DNA of 64,000 bases from Tomocerus qinae (GCA_020055645.1 CM034546.1:18786001-18850000); one strand, 5' to 3'. Positions 13,520 through 25,989 are shown, counted from the stretch's first letter. The notes: a model not told the origin generated them from the letters alone. Numbers and translations: made by a program.

Positions 13520-14471
13520 TATACTATGAACGCCACTTTACTTTTCTGAATAGACCTCGCAAACAATAAGATTAAAAGATAAGAAGACAATGGAAGCCCT
13601 CGCTCGACTCGGCTCACCGAAGTATATGCGTACCTATTGAAAGAGTGCACAGTGGGTCTAATTCATAAGAAAAGTGGACATAACGGCGCAGTGTAAGGAG
13701 TAGGGAGTAGGAGATGTTTGAAGAGCATGAATTACACATTGTAAAGTTACACACAAATAAATAAAGCAAAAAACACTCAAAAATTAAACAATTAAAATTT
13801 ATTTTTAAATCAATATTTTTAAAAATTATAAAGCGAACTGCTTCTAAAACGCGATTCAATTTCGTATAAATGCGATTCAATTCGCATTTATATGAAGACT
13901 TCGTATAAATGCGAATTGGTCTAAACATTTCGCAATTTTACGAAATTTACGTTTTTTGTACGAGTTTGTCGAAACAATTCGTATTTTTGCGAAATCGTCA
14001 TTTTTTGTTCGAGTTTACTAAAACTTCGTTTTATGTGTGAACTGGTCTAAACATCTCACATTTAAACGAAATTGTCAATTTTTGTACGAGTTTGTTGAAA
14101 TATTTGGCTTTTATGAGAAAATGTTTTTTGTGAGTTTTCGTTTTTAGAAACAGTTCGCTTTATAATTTTTAAAAATATTGATTTAAAAATAAATTTTAAT
14201 TGTTTAATTTTTGAGTGTTTTGTGCTTTATTTATTTGTGTGTAACTTTACAATGTGTAATTCATGCTCTTCAACCATCTCCTACTCCCTACTCCTTACAC
14301 TGGGCCGTTATGTCCACTTTTCTTATGAATTAGACCCACTGTGCACTCTTTCAATAGGTACGCATATATCTCGGTGAGCCGAGTCGAGCGAGGGCTTCCA
14401 TTGTCTTCTTATCTTTTAATCTTATTGTTTGCGAGGTCTATTCAGAAAAGTAAAGTGGCGTTCATAGTATA
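13520..14471. mobile_element. Fold-back element with ~333-bp terminal inverted repeats
   Basis: The left arm 13520-13852 is repeated in inverse orientation at 14139-14471. Both arms carry the same landmarks in mirror order: 'tatactatgaacgcc', 'gaagccctcgctcgactcgg', 'aaggagtagggagtagga', 'caatatttttaaaaatt' and 'gcgaactg'. The arms are highly similar with a few substitutions. The ~286-bp centre holds short self-similar blocks ('tggtctaaacat' at about 13917 and 14044) and a small hairpin. Nothing coding is seen. The whole unit could fold into one long hairpin, so it resembles a Foldback/MITE-type non-autonomous DNA element. I could not fix a target-site duplication. Confidence 0.88.
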
Positions 14472-14774
14472 CGGCCCCTCAATTATAATTTTACAAATGA
14501 TGCAGCCAAATAAAGCTCTTTGACTTATAAGTTTAGTGTTTATAAGTGTTTAGATTTGGATTAACTAAGCGGCATTTTTGTGATGCACCTGCATCAAATG
14601 ACATCAAAAATCTATAAACCAGTAGCCAAATCTCTTCAACTTTAGGGTCGTTATAAATATAAATGTAGAAGGGACAAATTTCACAATTAAACATGCCAGA
14701 CTGTGATGGACAGATAATTTGATTTCGTCGGGATGGGACCTAACAACGCCTTTTAAAAGTAACTGTAAGTTAAA

Positions 14775-17515
14775 TTGTTCTTACGACCTAAAATTTATAA
14801 CTTAATTTGGAATCAAAACCAAAATAAGCAAGTAAAATCCGGGACCGAAAGCAGACAAGATTTGAGACTCCTTAACTCGGATCATAGATGCATATTTTCT
14901 GTATACAAAACCAAACACGAAAGACAGGAAAATGTTAAAACTAATTACAGACCGTATAAAAATATAAAATGGGACGCTGTAAATGAGGAGATTACCATAG
15001 ATTAACAATAGAGAGTAAGTGAGGTATAGAAGATGGGACAATTCTTTGTTTTTGTTGAAGCCACTTAGCCGCTGCCCACTAGTTGAATCAAATGTGTTGA
15101 CTGGCTGAGCGGATCAGCTGACTTGAATCAAGTGTGCTGATTGGCTAGACCATAGCTTCACAGTAATAAATAGCATGCCATTTCTCTTATTAAAGTCTTG
15201 ACACAACACGGTAGATGGCGACTATTCTGTGGGAGATTACAAATTATGACTGGGAAACAAATCTTAAAAATAAAAATTCAAATGAACAACTTGAACAATT
15301 AGAAAACTATCTGATGAGCGTAGTAGATAAATATGCTCCCGTAAAACCAAGTATATACAAATACAAACTTCCTCCATGGCTCATTGTAAATGATAGTCTA
15401 AGAATATTAATTAAAAGTAAAAATAAATGTAAGAATAAGAAGGATAAAAATCCAATTCCGGAAAATTGCAAGGAGTATAATAGATTAAGATATGAAACGA
15501 AAATAGCAGTTGATAAAGCTAAAAGAAACTTTTACTTTAACAATTTAAAAAATTGTCAGAATAGTGCAGATGTTTGGAAGATTGTTAATCAAATTAGGAA
15601 TGATAAGCCAATGGGTCAAAGAACCTTTATTGATGTTCTAAACATAGATAACGCTAAAATATATGATAATAAGAAAAAAGCTACTGCCTTAGCAAACACA
15701 TTCATAGTTTCAAAAAAAGAACATGAAAATGATACCTCACTGTCACAAGCAGAAGAGACTGATAAACCGGATGATAGTATAAAAAATCTCCGTAGCTTGC
15801 TATGCACAAAAATAACTGAGCATGATATTTCAATGGCAGCTGAAAAATTGAAGTTTTCGAATGCGAATGACAGTGAGGTTCCATCGATATTTGTTAAAAA
15901 CACTAAGAAGGGTATAACAAAACCACTGCAGGTTGTATTTAATCACATCCTTTGTACTAGAATATTTCCATCGAAATGGAAACCATCGATCATAAAGCCC
16001 TCATATAAAGGAAAGGGCAGTAAAAACAATGCTGACTCATTCCGGCCGATAAGTAATTAACCATTATTTAGTAAATGGTTGGAGTCCGTAATTTAAAGCA
16101 AAATTATGTGCTACCTCGAGAGTAATGCATTATTGAGTGACAACCAACATGCTTACAGAAGCAGAAGATCTTGCGTCACCGCACTATCTGTGCTTACAGA
16201 CAATATAGCTAGCAACATTGATATTAAGATTACCAAGGTTGCTACACTATATATTGACCTGCGCAAGGCTTTCGATTTTGTCTGTCATAAAAGGCTACTA
16301 AATATATTAAAATATAAATATCATTTTAATGAAACTTATCTCAAATTGATGCAAAATTATTTTTATGATCGAGAGTTGTCCTTTTTCTTGAACGGAAACA
16401 ACAAAAGTCACAATTCCTCAAATTCAAATATGAAACACTTTATATCTAAACCTTTTCGATATGATAGAGGAATCCCACAAGGTTCTGTACTAAGTGGAAT
16501 CCTATTCAATATGTTTTTTGATCAGGTGAAGACAGTTTGTGCTGCAGAATATCTTCTACATATGCTATTTGCAGATGATTTAGCGATCTGTAAGGCTGAT
16601 GTGGATGATAAGAAGGCGGTGCATAGGTTGTCATTAGTTAAATGCTTGCACCAAGCATAAATGATTGGTGCAAGCAAGTTGGTCTGTAATTAAACCTTAC
16701 AAAGACAAAATATTCGGTGTTTCACCCAAAACACGATAAAAATGTGCATGAAGAAGCAAGTATGACCTGCAATGGGGTGAATGTAGAGAGGGTATATAAA
16801 TTCAAATATCTCGGGGTCACGTTGGATCCCCATCTTAAATACAATGCCCACTTTAAAGTGGTGGAAGGTAAACTGATAAGAGCAATACAAGCTCTGCACA
16901 CAATAAAACGTATGGTCCCGTTGAAAATATTTACCCAACTGGTAAACATTTTCATATACGCAATAACGGACTATGCACTAATGATATGGGGTCCAGCAAA
17001 GAAAAAAAACTAGGTAAATTACAAACAAAAATAAATGCATTGTTAGTGACGTACGAAAACCCAAACTTAAATAAATTCTATAAAAAAAGTTACTGGAACA
17101 CAGGTTTAAGTCAAAATGCACTAACTCATGAATGTAAAAAACAACATGATAAAATAGATTATTGGAATATTCTAGAAAAACACCTATTGACTGTTACAGA
17201 AAGACTTGACTATCTCACACTGTCGAGTGTATATAAGATAATAGCTTATAATTAGCCTATTTTGTCAATGGCAAATTGTTATGTATTCCATGATAAGGAA
17301 AGAAAAACCAGACAAGCTCGGGACTTGGTTAAGCACCCTTTTAGGACAAATATTATGTTGAATACAGTAAAACATCACACAATAAATTGTTAAAATAACC
17401 TACCTTTAGAATTAAAACAATGTAAAAACATTGAGATTTAAAAATAAATTATCTGAATACATTATATATAATAGGAAAAATGAATATGTATACTAATTTT
17501 AAGCAATTCGGGCAC
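14775..17515 (+). pseudogene. Decayed non-LTR retrotransposon (LINE) polyprotein
   Basis: Four blocks in three frames follow LINE order. 14775-15005 has the end of an endonuclease (SDH motif in LLNSDHRCIF). 15215-16060 has the linker and the start of reverse transcriptase (FPSKWK, SFRPIS). 16106-16660 has the catalytic core (DLRKAFD, GIPQGSVLSG, LFADD). 16717-17013 and 16986-17255 have the thumb (KFKYLGVTLD) and C-terminal part. A trailing 'NNLPLELKQCKN'-like piece reaches about 17500. Breaks seen: in-frame stops at 16058 and just before 16106, a -1 shift before 16657 (RT resumes as INDWCKQVG), another stop soon after, and a frameshift at the A-run near 17003-17010. About 200 bp at 15006-15214 does not fit LINE coding. 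The motif order suits a Jockey/CR1-like clade; the exact clade is not resolved. Dead copy. Confidence 0.88.
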
Positions 17516-17559
17516 TAACCCTCTAACCTACTATAAAAAGTTTAAAATTTGAAAATCAC

Positions 17560-18360
17560 AGATGGATTTATGGGAACGAGTCGGGCCGTCTGATGGAGTA
17601 AAATATGTAACAATCATATGCTATGTATGCTAAATGTTAAATATTTTCGGTGCCTGCAATGGGAGAGCAGTATTGTTATAATATTGAGTTGTAATTTTGG
17701 CACTTTAAATAAATTGAACATTGAGACATCAATAATATTTTATTCCAAAATTACAACTATAGTTCACCAGCTTTTGTTGGTCACAAGAATCATCTCGAGA
17801 AGAATGTTGACTGTTCTGAAAGGGATCATTCAATTAATTATTAATTCAAAGATTGGAGTTTATGTGGGTATGTATATCCTTATTATGAGTTCTTTTGAAG
17901 TAATTTTCTAAATCTAAGTTTCCAATATTTAATGGATTGGCATGAGAAAATGTTGCATACAACCGTGCACAACGTACAATACATCGTCTAACTTTTCCAG
18001 TTCAAGTTTAATGATTTGGTTTTCTTCAATTCCCTCAACATAATCATGTTTTTAGAACTACTCTAAGTCTCTCGTAAATTTGTTAGCTAAAATGGCTGTT
18101 CTTCATGTTTAACTTTGATGCTGAACAGTGTTATGCTCACAATCTGTAATCCCTCATGAATTACAATGTCAACGTATATTCGTTACAATTAAATAGATTC
18201 TAATTACAAATATACTGCTGAAAATTCTATATTTAATTTTAATTTGACATTAGATTACATTTGGCTTTTATTTAATAGAAAAACCTAACGTTACAAGAAA
18301 TATTATGCCGACCTACATTGTGTAGGCATATAACAATAAAAGAAATTATTGTTATACACA
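17560..18360. other. Intergenic; nothing recognised
   Basis: Between the LINE remnant and the 3' end of the IR gene. A 97-codon plus-strand frame (17618-17911) is composed of hydrophobic low-information residues without splice or domain support. Confidence 0.5.
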
Positions 18361-18364
18361 GGGT

Positions 18365-21300
18365 TTATTTCCTTTTACTCCATAACCATAACACTATGTC
18401 CATGTAACATGTGCTTACATTCCATACCATAAGCTTGAGCGAGTTTATCATCAAATAGTATAAACATCTTCGTAATGACAACAAGGAAATGATTTTGTCC
18501 CAAAAGAATTCCACACAAAATGTGATAAAAGCTCCAAGCAGTAAATATCCACAAACAATAAAAATCGTGTGGACTTTCATGTGCAAGTTAATTCCTACGT
18601 TTTGGATGGTCTCATACTTCATTTTTGAATAGGATTGTTTCATCGGCAGACGTGGTTTTTCTGTTACTTGTACGTTCAAAATTTCAAGAAAACCTTTTTC
18701 GCGCATGACCCATTGAAAAAATGATGCAAAAGGGTAGCGGTAACAGCCTATAAACATATATCCGTATGATATTGTATGTGTTGATTCTTTTGTTGCCATG
18801 CATTGACCTTTAGATGACATCCATTTTGGTATCATTGGGATGGCGTACAGTCCGTCTTTCTTATTGGAGAATGTGAATAATTGAAGCGAGTAATTAGTTA
18901 CCAAAGTGAAAACTAGGTTTTTATTATAGATCTCATTTGGATTTTCAATTTCCCAATTGTAATTGTAAACACTTGAATTTATCTTGTCTTGCATTTTGTA
19001 CTTCACAAAGAGGGACATTTTAATATCGTCATTGAAACCGACCCTCATGTCACTCTGAAGCAACATTTTGTAATTATTTTCAACGAGTTCTTTAAAGTCT
19101 GAAAATATTCGTTTGTCAGGAGGAGCGACTATTTCGCTTGTTATCCACGTCCCATACAGAATTGTGATTGAAAATCCAGCAGTTACTACTGTTGTCGATT
19201 ACGATAGGATAGTATTATACCGCCGATCACATGTAAACAGAAAGAAATGCAGATGTAAAAATTTGAGTGTGAGCGGCAAGTATAGCATGTGTAGTGTGCG
19301 GTAGTTTTAAATATCTGTAATATTTTCTCCGACGGAGGCTTGGGCACTTTAGCCAAATTTAGCCAAATTTACTCTTTACTAACTAATGGTTTGTCTGAGA
19401 ATATTTGTCTGAGAATTTTCCGATGGAGGCTTGGGCAAACTTAGCCATTAGTAAAAATGACTAACTAAAGTTTTGTCTGAGAATTCTCCGATGGAGGCTG
19501 GGGTACACTTAGCCATTAGGAGAAAAAGGTTAAAAATATTTGTCTGAACTAAAGGTTAAGAATATATGTCTTAGAATATAGGGTAAATAGAAAGATGTCA
19601 TGGGATAGATCTTAAGAAAGATGTCATGTGATTGATCTTAAAAAAGATGTCATGTGATTGATCTTAAGAAAGATGTCAGATTGATCTTAAGAAAGATGTC
19701 ATGTGATTGATCTTAAGAAAGATGTCATATGATTATGTGTAAGTAATATTAAATTGTTAAAATGTCATGTGAGTGAATTGCAAATGTCATGTGAGTGAAT
19801 TGTAAATGTCATGTGATTAAGTTTAAGGAAAAATTGAATTGTAAATATGTCATATGATTGATTTGTGTATGTCATACTGTTGGATTGTAAAAGTAGGGTA
19901 GTAGGGCGGTTGCTAGTAGGTCGGCACCGACCCCTTATGTATAATTGAATGCGATTGAATTGTGTATGCTATGTTATGATGTTGGAAAAGTGGGGAGTAG
20001 GGAGGTTGCTAGTACGTCGGCACCGACCCCTTATGTATAATTGAATGTGTTGAGTGTGTGTAACTGGAGTAGTTGACCCCTGTGCTTGAACGTCCGCACT
20101 CGGGGTATAAGTATGAGCTCCTTGTGAAACGGAGTCAGTCTCGTTCGGGAAGTTGCTGTGGTAGTCTTTCTTGGGAAGTTCCAAGTCTCTTTCTGAAGGT
20201 TGCTCGTGTAGTCTCGTTCTCAGAAGTTTCTGGTGGAGGAGTTGGTGTGTTTAGCCTTTTGAACTAAAGGCTAACTAAAGTTTTGTCTGAGAATTTCTGA
20301 GTGGAGGCGTTGGTACGTTTAGCCAACTTGGAATGGCTAACTAAAAGCTAGCTAAAGTTTTGGCTAAAAGTGTTTGTGAAGTTTTGCATACGTTTTGAAG
20401 AAATGGCTTAGCAGAGAGACTTGCTAAGTGGGAAGTTCTTCGTACCACCTTGAAAAAGGATTTTAGCAGAGAGACTTGCTAAGGTGTGAAGTTCTTCGTA
20501 CCATTTTAGATAAATGGATTGATTAGCATTAGAAGAAGTCTGTGCTAAGTTGGCTTTATGGTACGCCCTGAGCTTGATTGAGATAATAAGTACGATACTT
20601 ATTAATTGTGGATCTGAAGATCTTTTGTGGATTAATTAATTGTGTTTTTGTGAAATAAAGTGTAACTGAGTTTTTGTGTGAATGAAGATCACGGGACTAG
20701 TGCATTTTTGATCATTGAGTAGAAAAGCATTATTAATAAAGAAAAATCCTTAAGTAGTAGTTGTACCTACTTAAGGTTGGTCCTTCGAGTATTTTTTGAG
20801 ACGACTCTCTAGCTTAGTAATACGAAGGTTGTGTTGCAAGTTAGCGTTAGTTACAGGCAAATAGTAATATAAGATTTCCTGTAATAACTACTATTAAGTA
20901 AAGACTCTTTTTACTATTGGTGATAAATCCTTGGTCTAACAGAACAGCGACTAAAGACATAAAAACCCATCCCAATTTCTTAGTAAAGGAGGAATCTGTC
21001 GAAGATAAAAGCCATAATGAAATTGGAAATAGAGAGAGGATGAAGAACCAGCATGGACCATCAAATGTATTTTGGATTAAGACTGACAATGGGACATCCA
21101 GGTAATTAGGCAATGCCTCGCAGTAATAAGGAGTAAGCTCTGCAAAGTCCTCAATAAATAACGTTTGATACCATATGAATTGGTAAATATTTGTAAAACT
21201 TCCACTCATCTCGATTCTTCCACAAAATTGGCCTTCATAAAACGGTTTTGCACTTCTTGAATAAAATGCAGTAAAATTTAATGCAGTAGCCATGAGTTCA

Positions 21301-21968
21301 ACAGCTCTGAATTCAGCTTGACAATGGTATTGCCCTTTTTTTAATAATGGATAGAATGGCTCTTTGCAGATTGGCCATGGACCAAATCTGTGGCTGTCAG
21401 GATAGGAGATAGCTCTTCCACCGATTGGGATACCATGTAGTTGTCCGTTTAAAGATTTCCAAATCCTTTCCCAATCATCGCCTAATATTTCTATATTTGC
21501 AGTAAATATTCTTCTTTTGTAGAGATGTCCTGTAAGTACAGAGTGATGAGTTTCATTGTGAATAACCAATACAAATAGAGGAGCTGTTAATTCCAATCTC
21601 AGATCTAATTCCCAAGTTTCATTGCCAATTTTGAATTTCTCTCTGTCGTAAGCCATTATGAATGTAGAAGACGAGTGACGATTCACCTCCTTCCCAAAAT
21701 ATTGGCGCAATGTATAAACTGAATCATCAGGCTCCATAAAAATATTCACAGTACACAAATTCTTTGATAAATCCCGTGGACTTTGTTCATCTCGACCAAA
21801 TTTGCTTTTGTTATACTTTGATGACGCAACAGTCCAGGCTTGATGATTTTGATTCCGCAGTAAAAATTCTGTTTCCCAGATGGACTCAGGAAATATGATC
21901 ATGTTAAAGTCACAATTTTTGTGAACTAATGACATGCAATCGTTTGCGTTTGGGTTAAGAACCATCAT
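18365..21968 (-). CDS. Divergent ionotropic receptor (IR / iGluR-like), two exons modelled
   Basis: Likely a ligand-gated cation channel of the arthropod IR family (chemosensory by family knowledge). Exons: 21968-20855 and 19188-18365. The donor is CT|GTAACT and the acceptor AACAG|TA; phase is kept (1114+824 = 1938 nt, 645 aa). Residues ~150-290 resemble the S1 ligand-binding half (LHGIPIGGRAISYP, AELTPYYCE). M1 is at ~305-322, the M2/pore region ~332-347, and M3 is rebuilt across the splice at ~354-385, followed by YGTWITSEIVAPPDKR. S2 follows, with M4 at ~579-599 (HTIFIVCGYLLLGAFITF). The ATG at 21968 directly follows 'tttgatttag', a good acceptor, and the start lacks a signal peptide, so one or more 5' exons probably lie upstream; I could not fix them. 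The 1.67-kb intron is full of minisatellites. A broken paralogue lies at ~31 kb. Confidence 0.82.
19320..20830. repeat. Minisatellite-rich intron of the IR gene
   Basis: Several unrelated tandem blocks sit inside the intron. A ~80-bp module 'gtctgagaatt...ggaggcttggg...tttagcca' recurs at 19320-19520 and again at 20220-20350. A 26-bp unit 'aaagatgtcatgtgattgat' plus 'cttaag' repeats about six times at 19591-19735. 'ggtcggcaccgacc' with its flank ('ccttatgtataattgaatg') occurs twice, around 19920 and 20020, the second copy with one changed base. 'agcagagagacttgctaa' occurs twice at 20410-20480. A perfect 10-bp hairpin CCTTAAGTAG/CTACTTAAGG lies at about 20747-20775. The function is unknown; it may be a composite of decayed mobile elements. 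Confidence 0.8.
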
Positions 21969-21999
21969 CTAAATCAAAATTTGGGAGAAATTATTGATA

Positions 22000-23470
22000 T
22001 TCATTGTCGGTGTATAAGTGAGGAAATAAATTATCTTATGCTATTTCTCTTGTGCTATAATCGACAAATTTAGGTTCCACGTGCCAGGAAATCCTGTCTA
22101 CAATCAAGCTTTTAACAATCATTTGTTTTCCGGAATTGACAAGGTAGCTTTATTTATTTGCTTTGCATTACTTCTGGTTATAGTCATTTTGTATTTCAGT
22201 TTCGTAGTAAGTACGCAAACTATGTCTAAAGAATGTAATATATTTCGCTGCCGCTGTTTATATTAAGTGGGCAGGGGAATGTGAGAGAGATGGGCTAAAT
22301 GACTGAAGTGCGACGAATCATCGGGGCACGGGTCCGCAAAACGTAATAATGATACTACCGTTGCATAAAGCATAAGCCTGTCCTAGAACTATAACCTCAT
22401 TGGTAAAAGAGCAGAAGCCTTTTTCTGGACTTCAAAGCAATTAAATAATTATATCAATCAAAGCCAGTTTACCTGGCGAATTCACCTAAAATAAAGCCAG
22501 AAATGCTAGAAAGTCAAAATAAATAAACCTTTTAAGACCGCGGAATAAATTTGGAGCATGTCCAAAAATGGTGCAAACATTACGCATTGTTTAACACGTG
22601 TATGTTAAAGGGGGACATTACATATTGCGTCGTCTATCTCTATTTAATTATCTATTGATTGCATTCACTATTTACTACTCATTCACCGGACATAGTCAAA
22701 GAAATTACTTTTATATCAATTCATTAATAACTGTGATCTATTTCTCAGAGAATATTGAATTACTTTATTTTTGCATGATTGCTTATTGTTTACAATTGGA
22801 CCCTAATTAATTTTTGATAATAAAATGGGCAATAGTTTGAAATTATATAATGATACACTATTTGGTGGCGTGGCGTATAGCCAATTACGATATTTAGAAA
22901 TGGTTGCTAACATTTGTCGAAATTTATATTTTTATCGTAAGACTTTTATGACGGATTTCAATTTCTACTGCCTTGTCTACTCAATTTGAAATGTGGACAG
23001 CGGTATGTAGGAAAATAACGTGGCAATTTATTTTTCTAAACTATATATAACCAGTCTACATTCTACATAGTTTCCTTGTGTACCTACATGAAATACGACA
23101 ATATTCAAGATCAAGGCGTAGGAATAAATTTGACCTTGAAAATCTATAGTTTATGATAAACTCACTAAAAACGAGGAGTTTCTATATATTTTTAAAACTA
23201 ATTAACATTAACGCAAACATTTCCTTGTTGTCCTTGTAGAACCGATTTTCCTTATTGGTAAACCCATTTAAACGTCTGGTCAGGAGTAGAGTTTGAGTAT
23301 ACATAGTGTAGAAACTGTATTACTAGCGTTATGTTTTATAATGTATTTTGTTTTTTTACTGAACAATAAATTTTTAACCTCAACTTCTATTCTATTCTAT
23401 AAATATCATGATAAAATACACTTTATGTGTATATATTTGATATTATATTATGCTTTTAATTTTTATTGTC
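22000..23470. other. Gap between IR and GPCR genes
   Basis: Probably contains the unresolved 5' exon(s) of the IR gene on the minus strand. The block at 22075-22110 ('ccaggaaatcctgtct' on the plus strand) is similar to 31955-31985, upstream of the IR pseudogene, which suggests conserved transcribed sequence. The rest (22270-23470) shows nothing I recognise. Confidence 0.4.
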
Positions 23471-23474
23471 ATTA

Positions 23475-25982
23475 TCATGGATGCTTGTCATTTAACAAAT
23501 CGAATATGAAATTGAACTGAGAAACAATTTCATCCAACTCTTGAATAATGCTATCCCTATTTTCACCCACCAGTTTATCCGCTTCTTTGAACTCAACAGG
23601 ATTAATTTCACTTGCAAGCAATCGACTTCGTCGTTCTATAAGAGGCACAATTACTTTTTCTTTCAGTTTTTCAATAACCTTTGCTTTCTCTTTGCCCTCA
23701 GCGTCATTTACGTTTAGTATATCGTAATTCGCCATAGCTGGTAGACTTGGCCTCATCTTAGGTTGGCCAACACGGAGAACATTGCTTTTCACCACATAGT
23801 CATTGGATGCAACTTTAAGAACCGGCTTTGAGGGTAATGCAGGTGCAATCCTATATATAGTTTCCACCACAAATACCGTATTATTTAAAAATAATAATAA
23901 TAATAAAACATAAAACCAGATTGAAATTGAGGAATTGTAAAATTAAAATCATAATAGCAGTAAATTAACAAAAAAGCTTACCGGTCGCAATCATCAGAGT
24001 TGAAATCCGTATTTGAATCTGATTTCTCACTCGGTATTTTACTTGTGCCAACATCTTCGCCTTGGAAAATAATATGTGAAGGTTTCCCAACGGAATTTGG
24101 CATCTGTAGTGCTGAATGCTTCTTTTCTGACAGTTCTATTTCAATAGGCTGGAATTTGTGGTTGCAGATTTGACAGTAACAAGATTGAATTCCTAAGAAC
24201 ATATTTTGTAATATTTATATTCAATTCACCCTTTAAGTATATGATTTTTGTTATAATTTCCGCAATTATTCTATTAAATATTCAAAAGATATTATGCGTT
24301 GGGGTATTTTGGGAATGAAAAGCGATAATATTTAACATTTGGGTAGATTATAATGAAACATCGGTATTTTTAAAACCATATATTTTACACCTTACCATCA
24401 AAGTATCTTATTGTTGGACATTTAGGGCACTTAAAGTAGCATGATGTTCCCCATGCTGAAGGCAAAACCCAGGATGCACATATTAAATTTCGGTTGCAGT
24501 TTTTGCATCGAACTAAATTAACAGATATTTCAGATTATTATATACGTATCGTTTAGAAAATAGGCCAATTTATAAAATTTCTGATTCACCATTGTTTTTG
24601 TCTACAGATATTTCTACCATTTTCCCACAAAGGGTGCAATACTGGTCAAGGCCGGTTTCAATTGTAACATTTGTTTTCAATATTGTTTTCACGGCATTTG
24701 CACCCGTTGAGGTAAGATGGGACACTTGATCTAAAATCAGTCCGCCTTGCCGATTATCCTGTACATAAAACAGTCTTTCTCTTATCTCCTGCCCAAATCC
24801 AGGTACCGCTATAACGTACAAGAATGGGTTGAAACAACTGCAAGAATATCGTATCCACGCCAACATCAGAATCAAGTTTTTCCTTTCAAATGATTCACTG
24901 AAGCCAATGACGAGGTAAACTGTAAACAAAGGCCCGTAAAACAAGAACGTCGATCCAGTTATGCATGAGATGCTTTTGGTTAGTCCTGTTTGCTCCAATT
25001 TAGCAGAGACGAATTTTTTATTCCCACTTTTAGTCTTAGATATAGATCTACTTGACGTCCTGTTTAAACCAACAATGAAATTTCAACGACAACATTTTTA
25101 AGTTTCTAAAATGCTGAAATTGTACGAATTCATAAAATGTTGCTTAGATTATTACCAGTGAATTAGAAAGCATGTCACTACAGTGCAAGAAACTGGAATC
25201 CAATAAATAAAAAATCCGACGAAGCGCATCACCTCGACCCGATAGTTAAAATAGCAAACATAATCGAATCCACTAGTCAGGACTGACCAGCAACTTATTA
25301 TAATAGAAATAATTGCTGCAGCAGAAATCCAAATCCCAACTATCAAAAGAGCGGTTCGTTTTCTTGTTATGATTTTTCTATGATTTAATGGGTATCTTAC
25401 GCCGATGTATCTTTCCACTGATACTCCTAGCAAACAAAACATTGATGTGGCGGAGAGCGTGAAGTGCACATAATCCCACGATGCGCAAACGAACTCCCCA
25501 AAAATCCACTTGGAATTAAGAATTGTGGTAGTCGACAAAATTGGCATTACCCAAATTCCAACCAACAGATCAGAAACCGCAAGATTTGCCAAAAATAGAT
25601 GAGTGGGCGATTGAAGTCTTTGTTTTGATGTTGCGAAGACATAAACCACAAAGATATTCCCCAAAATGGTGATTATCGTGATCAGCCCAAGTAAGATAAT
25701 CAAAACCACCTGTTTGTTGCTCCAACCGTTACTTGATGTGAATTCTGAAACGGGTGGCGGTGGTTCTAACAAAACTTTGTTTTCAGAAATAGTCGTATTT
25801 ACTGAGAATGAAGTATTTTCAGAAAAAGTCTTTAAACCCTTCATTACACTTTTTATCAAAATTTGTTTAAAAATTTCTGCAGTCTTAAACAAAGTTGTAT
25901 TATCTGGAATTGTGCTCTTGCCAATGAAAGTTATATTTTCAAGAAAAGCTTCAATAGCAAAATTTACTTCGGTTAGACTCAT
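23475..25982 (-). CDS. Class A GPCR (amine-receptor-like) with a long cysteine-rich CxxC tail
   Basis: Exons: 25982-25156, 25059-24590, 24512-24396, 24192-23982, 23850-23475. All introns are GT-AG with matching phases, giving 2001 nt (666 aa). Seven-helix core: N-glycan sites near 16, 28, 56 and 62; TM1 GN (109-110); TM2 NLAVSDLL; conserved C166 at the top of TM3; ERY 190-192 in place of DRY; W in TM4; TM7 NPFLY from 353. It resembles biogenic-amine receptors, but position 3.32 is His173 rather than Asp, and the TM6 CWxP motif is replaced by FYGP, so the ligand is unknown. After helix 8 the same open exon runs into CTLC (417-420). Later exons add CKNC (435-438), CPKC (461-464) and CQIC (478-481), a zinc-ribbon-like layout, then an acidic linker and a charged coiled-coil-like end. 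If the second intron is not used, the protein stops after NNGESEIL, leaving orphan exons. Confidence 0.8.
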
Positions 25983-25989
25983 TTTGCTT

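Noticed and set aside
13614-14523. Genes in the fold-back arms
   Set aside because: The open frames mirror each other across the inverted repeat and have no domain.
20740-20830. Helitron 3' end (hairpin followed by CTAG)
   Set aside because: The 10-bp hairpin is real, but CTAG lies about 40 nt away rather than ~10, and no matching 5' end or Rep/helicase was seen.
18365-20855. IR gene split by a transposon insertion
   Set aside because: Good donor and acceptor sites at 20854 and 19190 join the halves in phase and rebuild M3, so the insert is an intron.
22081-22266. Plus-strand membrane peptide
   Set aside because: It overlaps the probable 5' region of the minus-strand IR gene, and the apparent start is not an ATG.
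24570-24590. GPCR ending after NNGESEIL
   Set aside because: Possible, but the next exon has an exact phase match and no start of its own, so the spliced extension explains more. Kept as the stated alternative.
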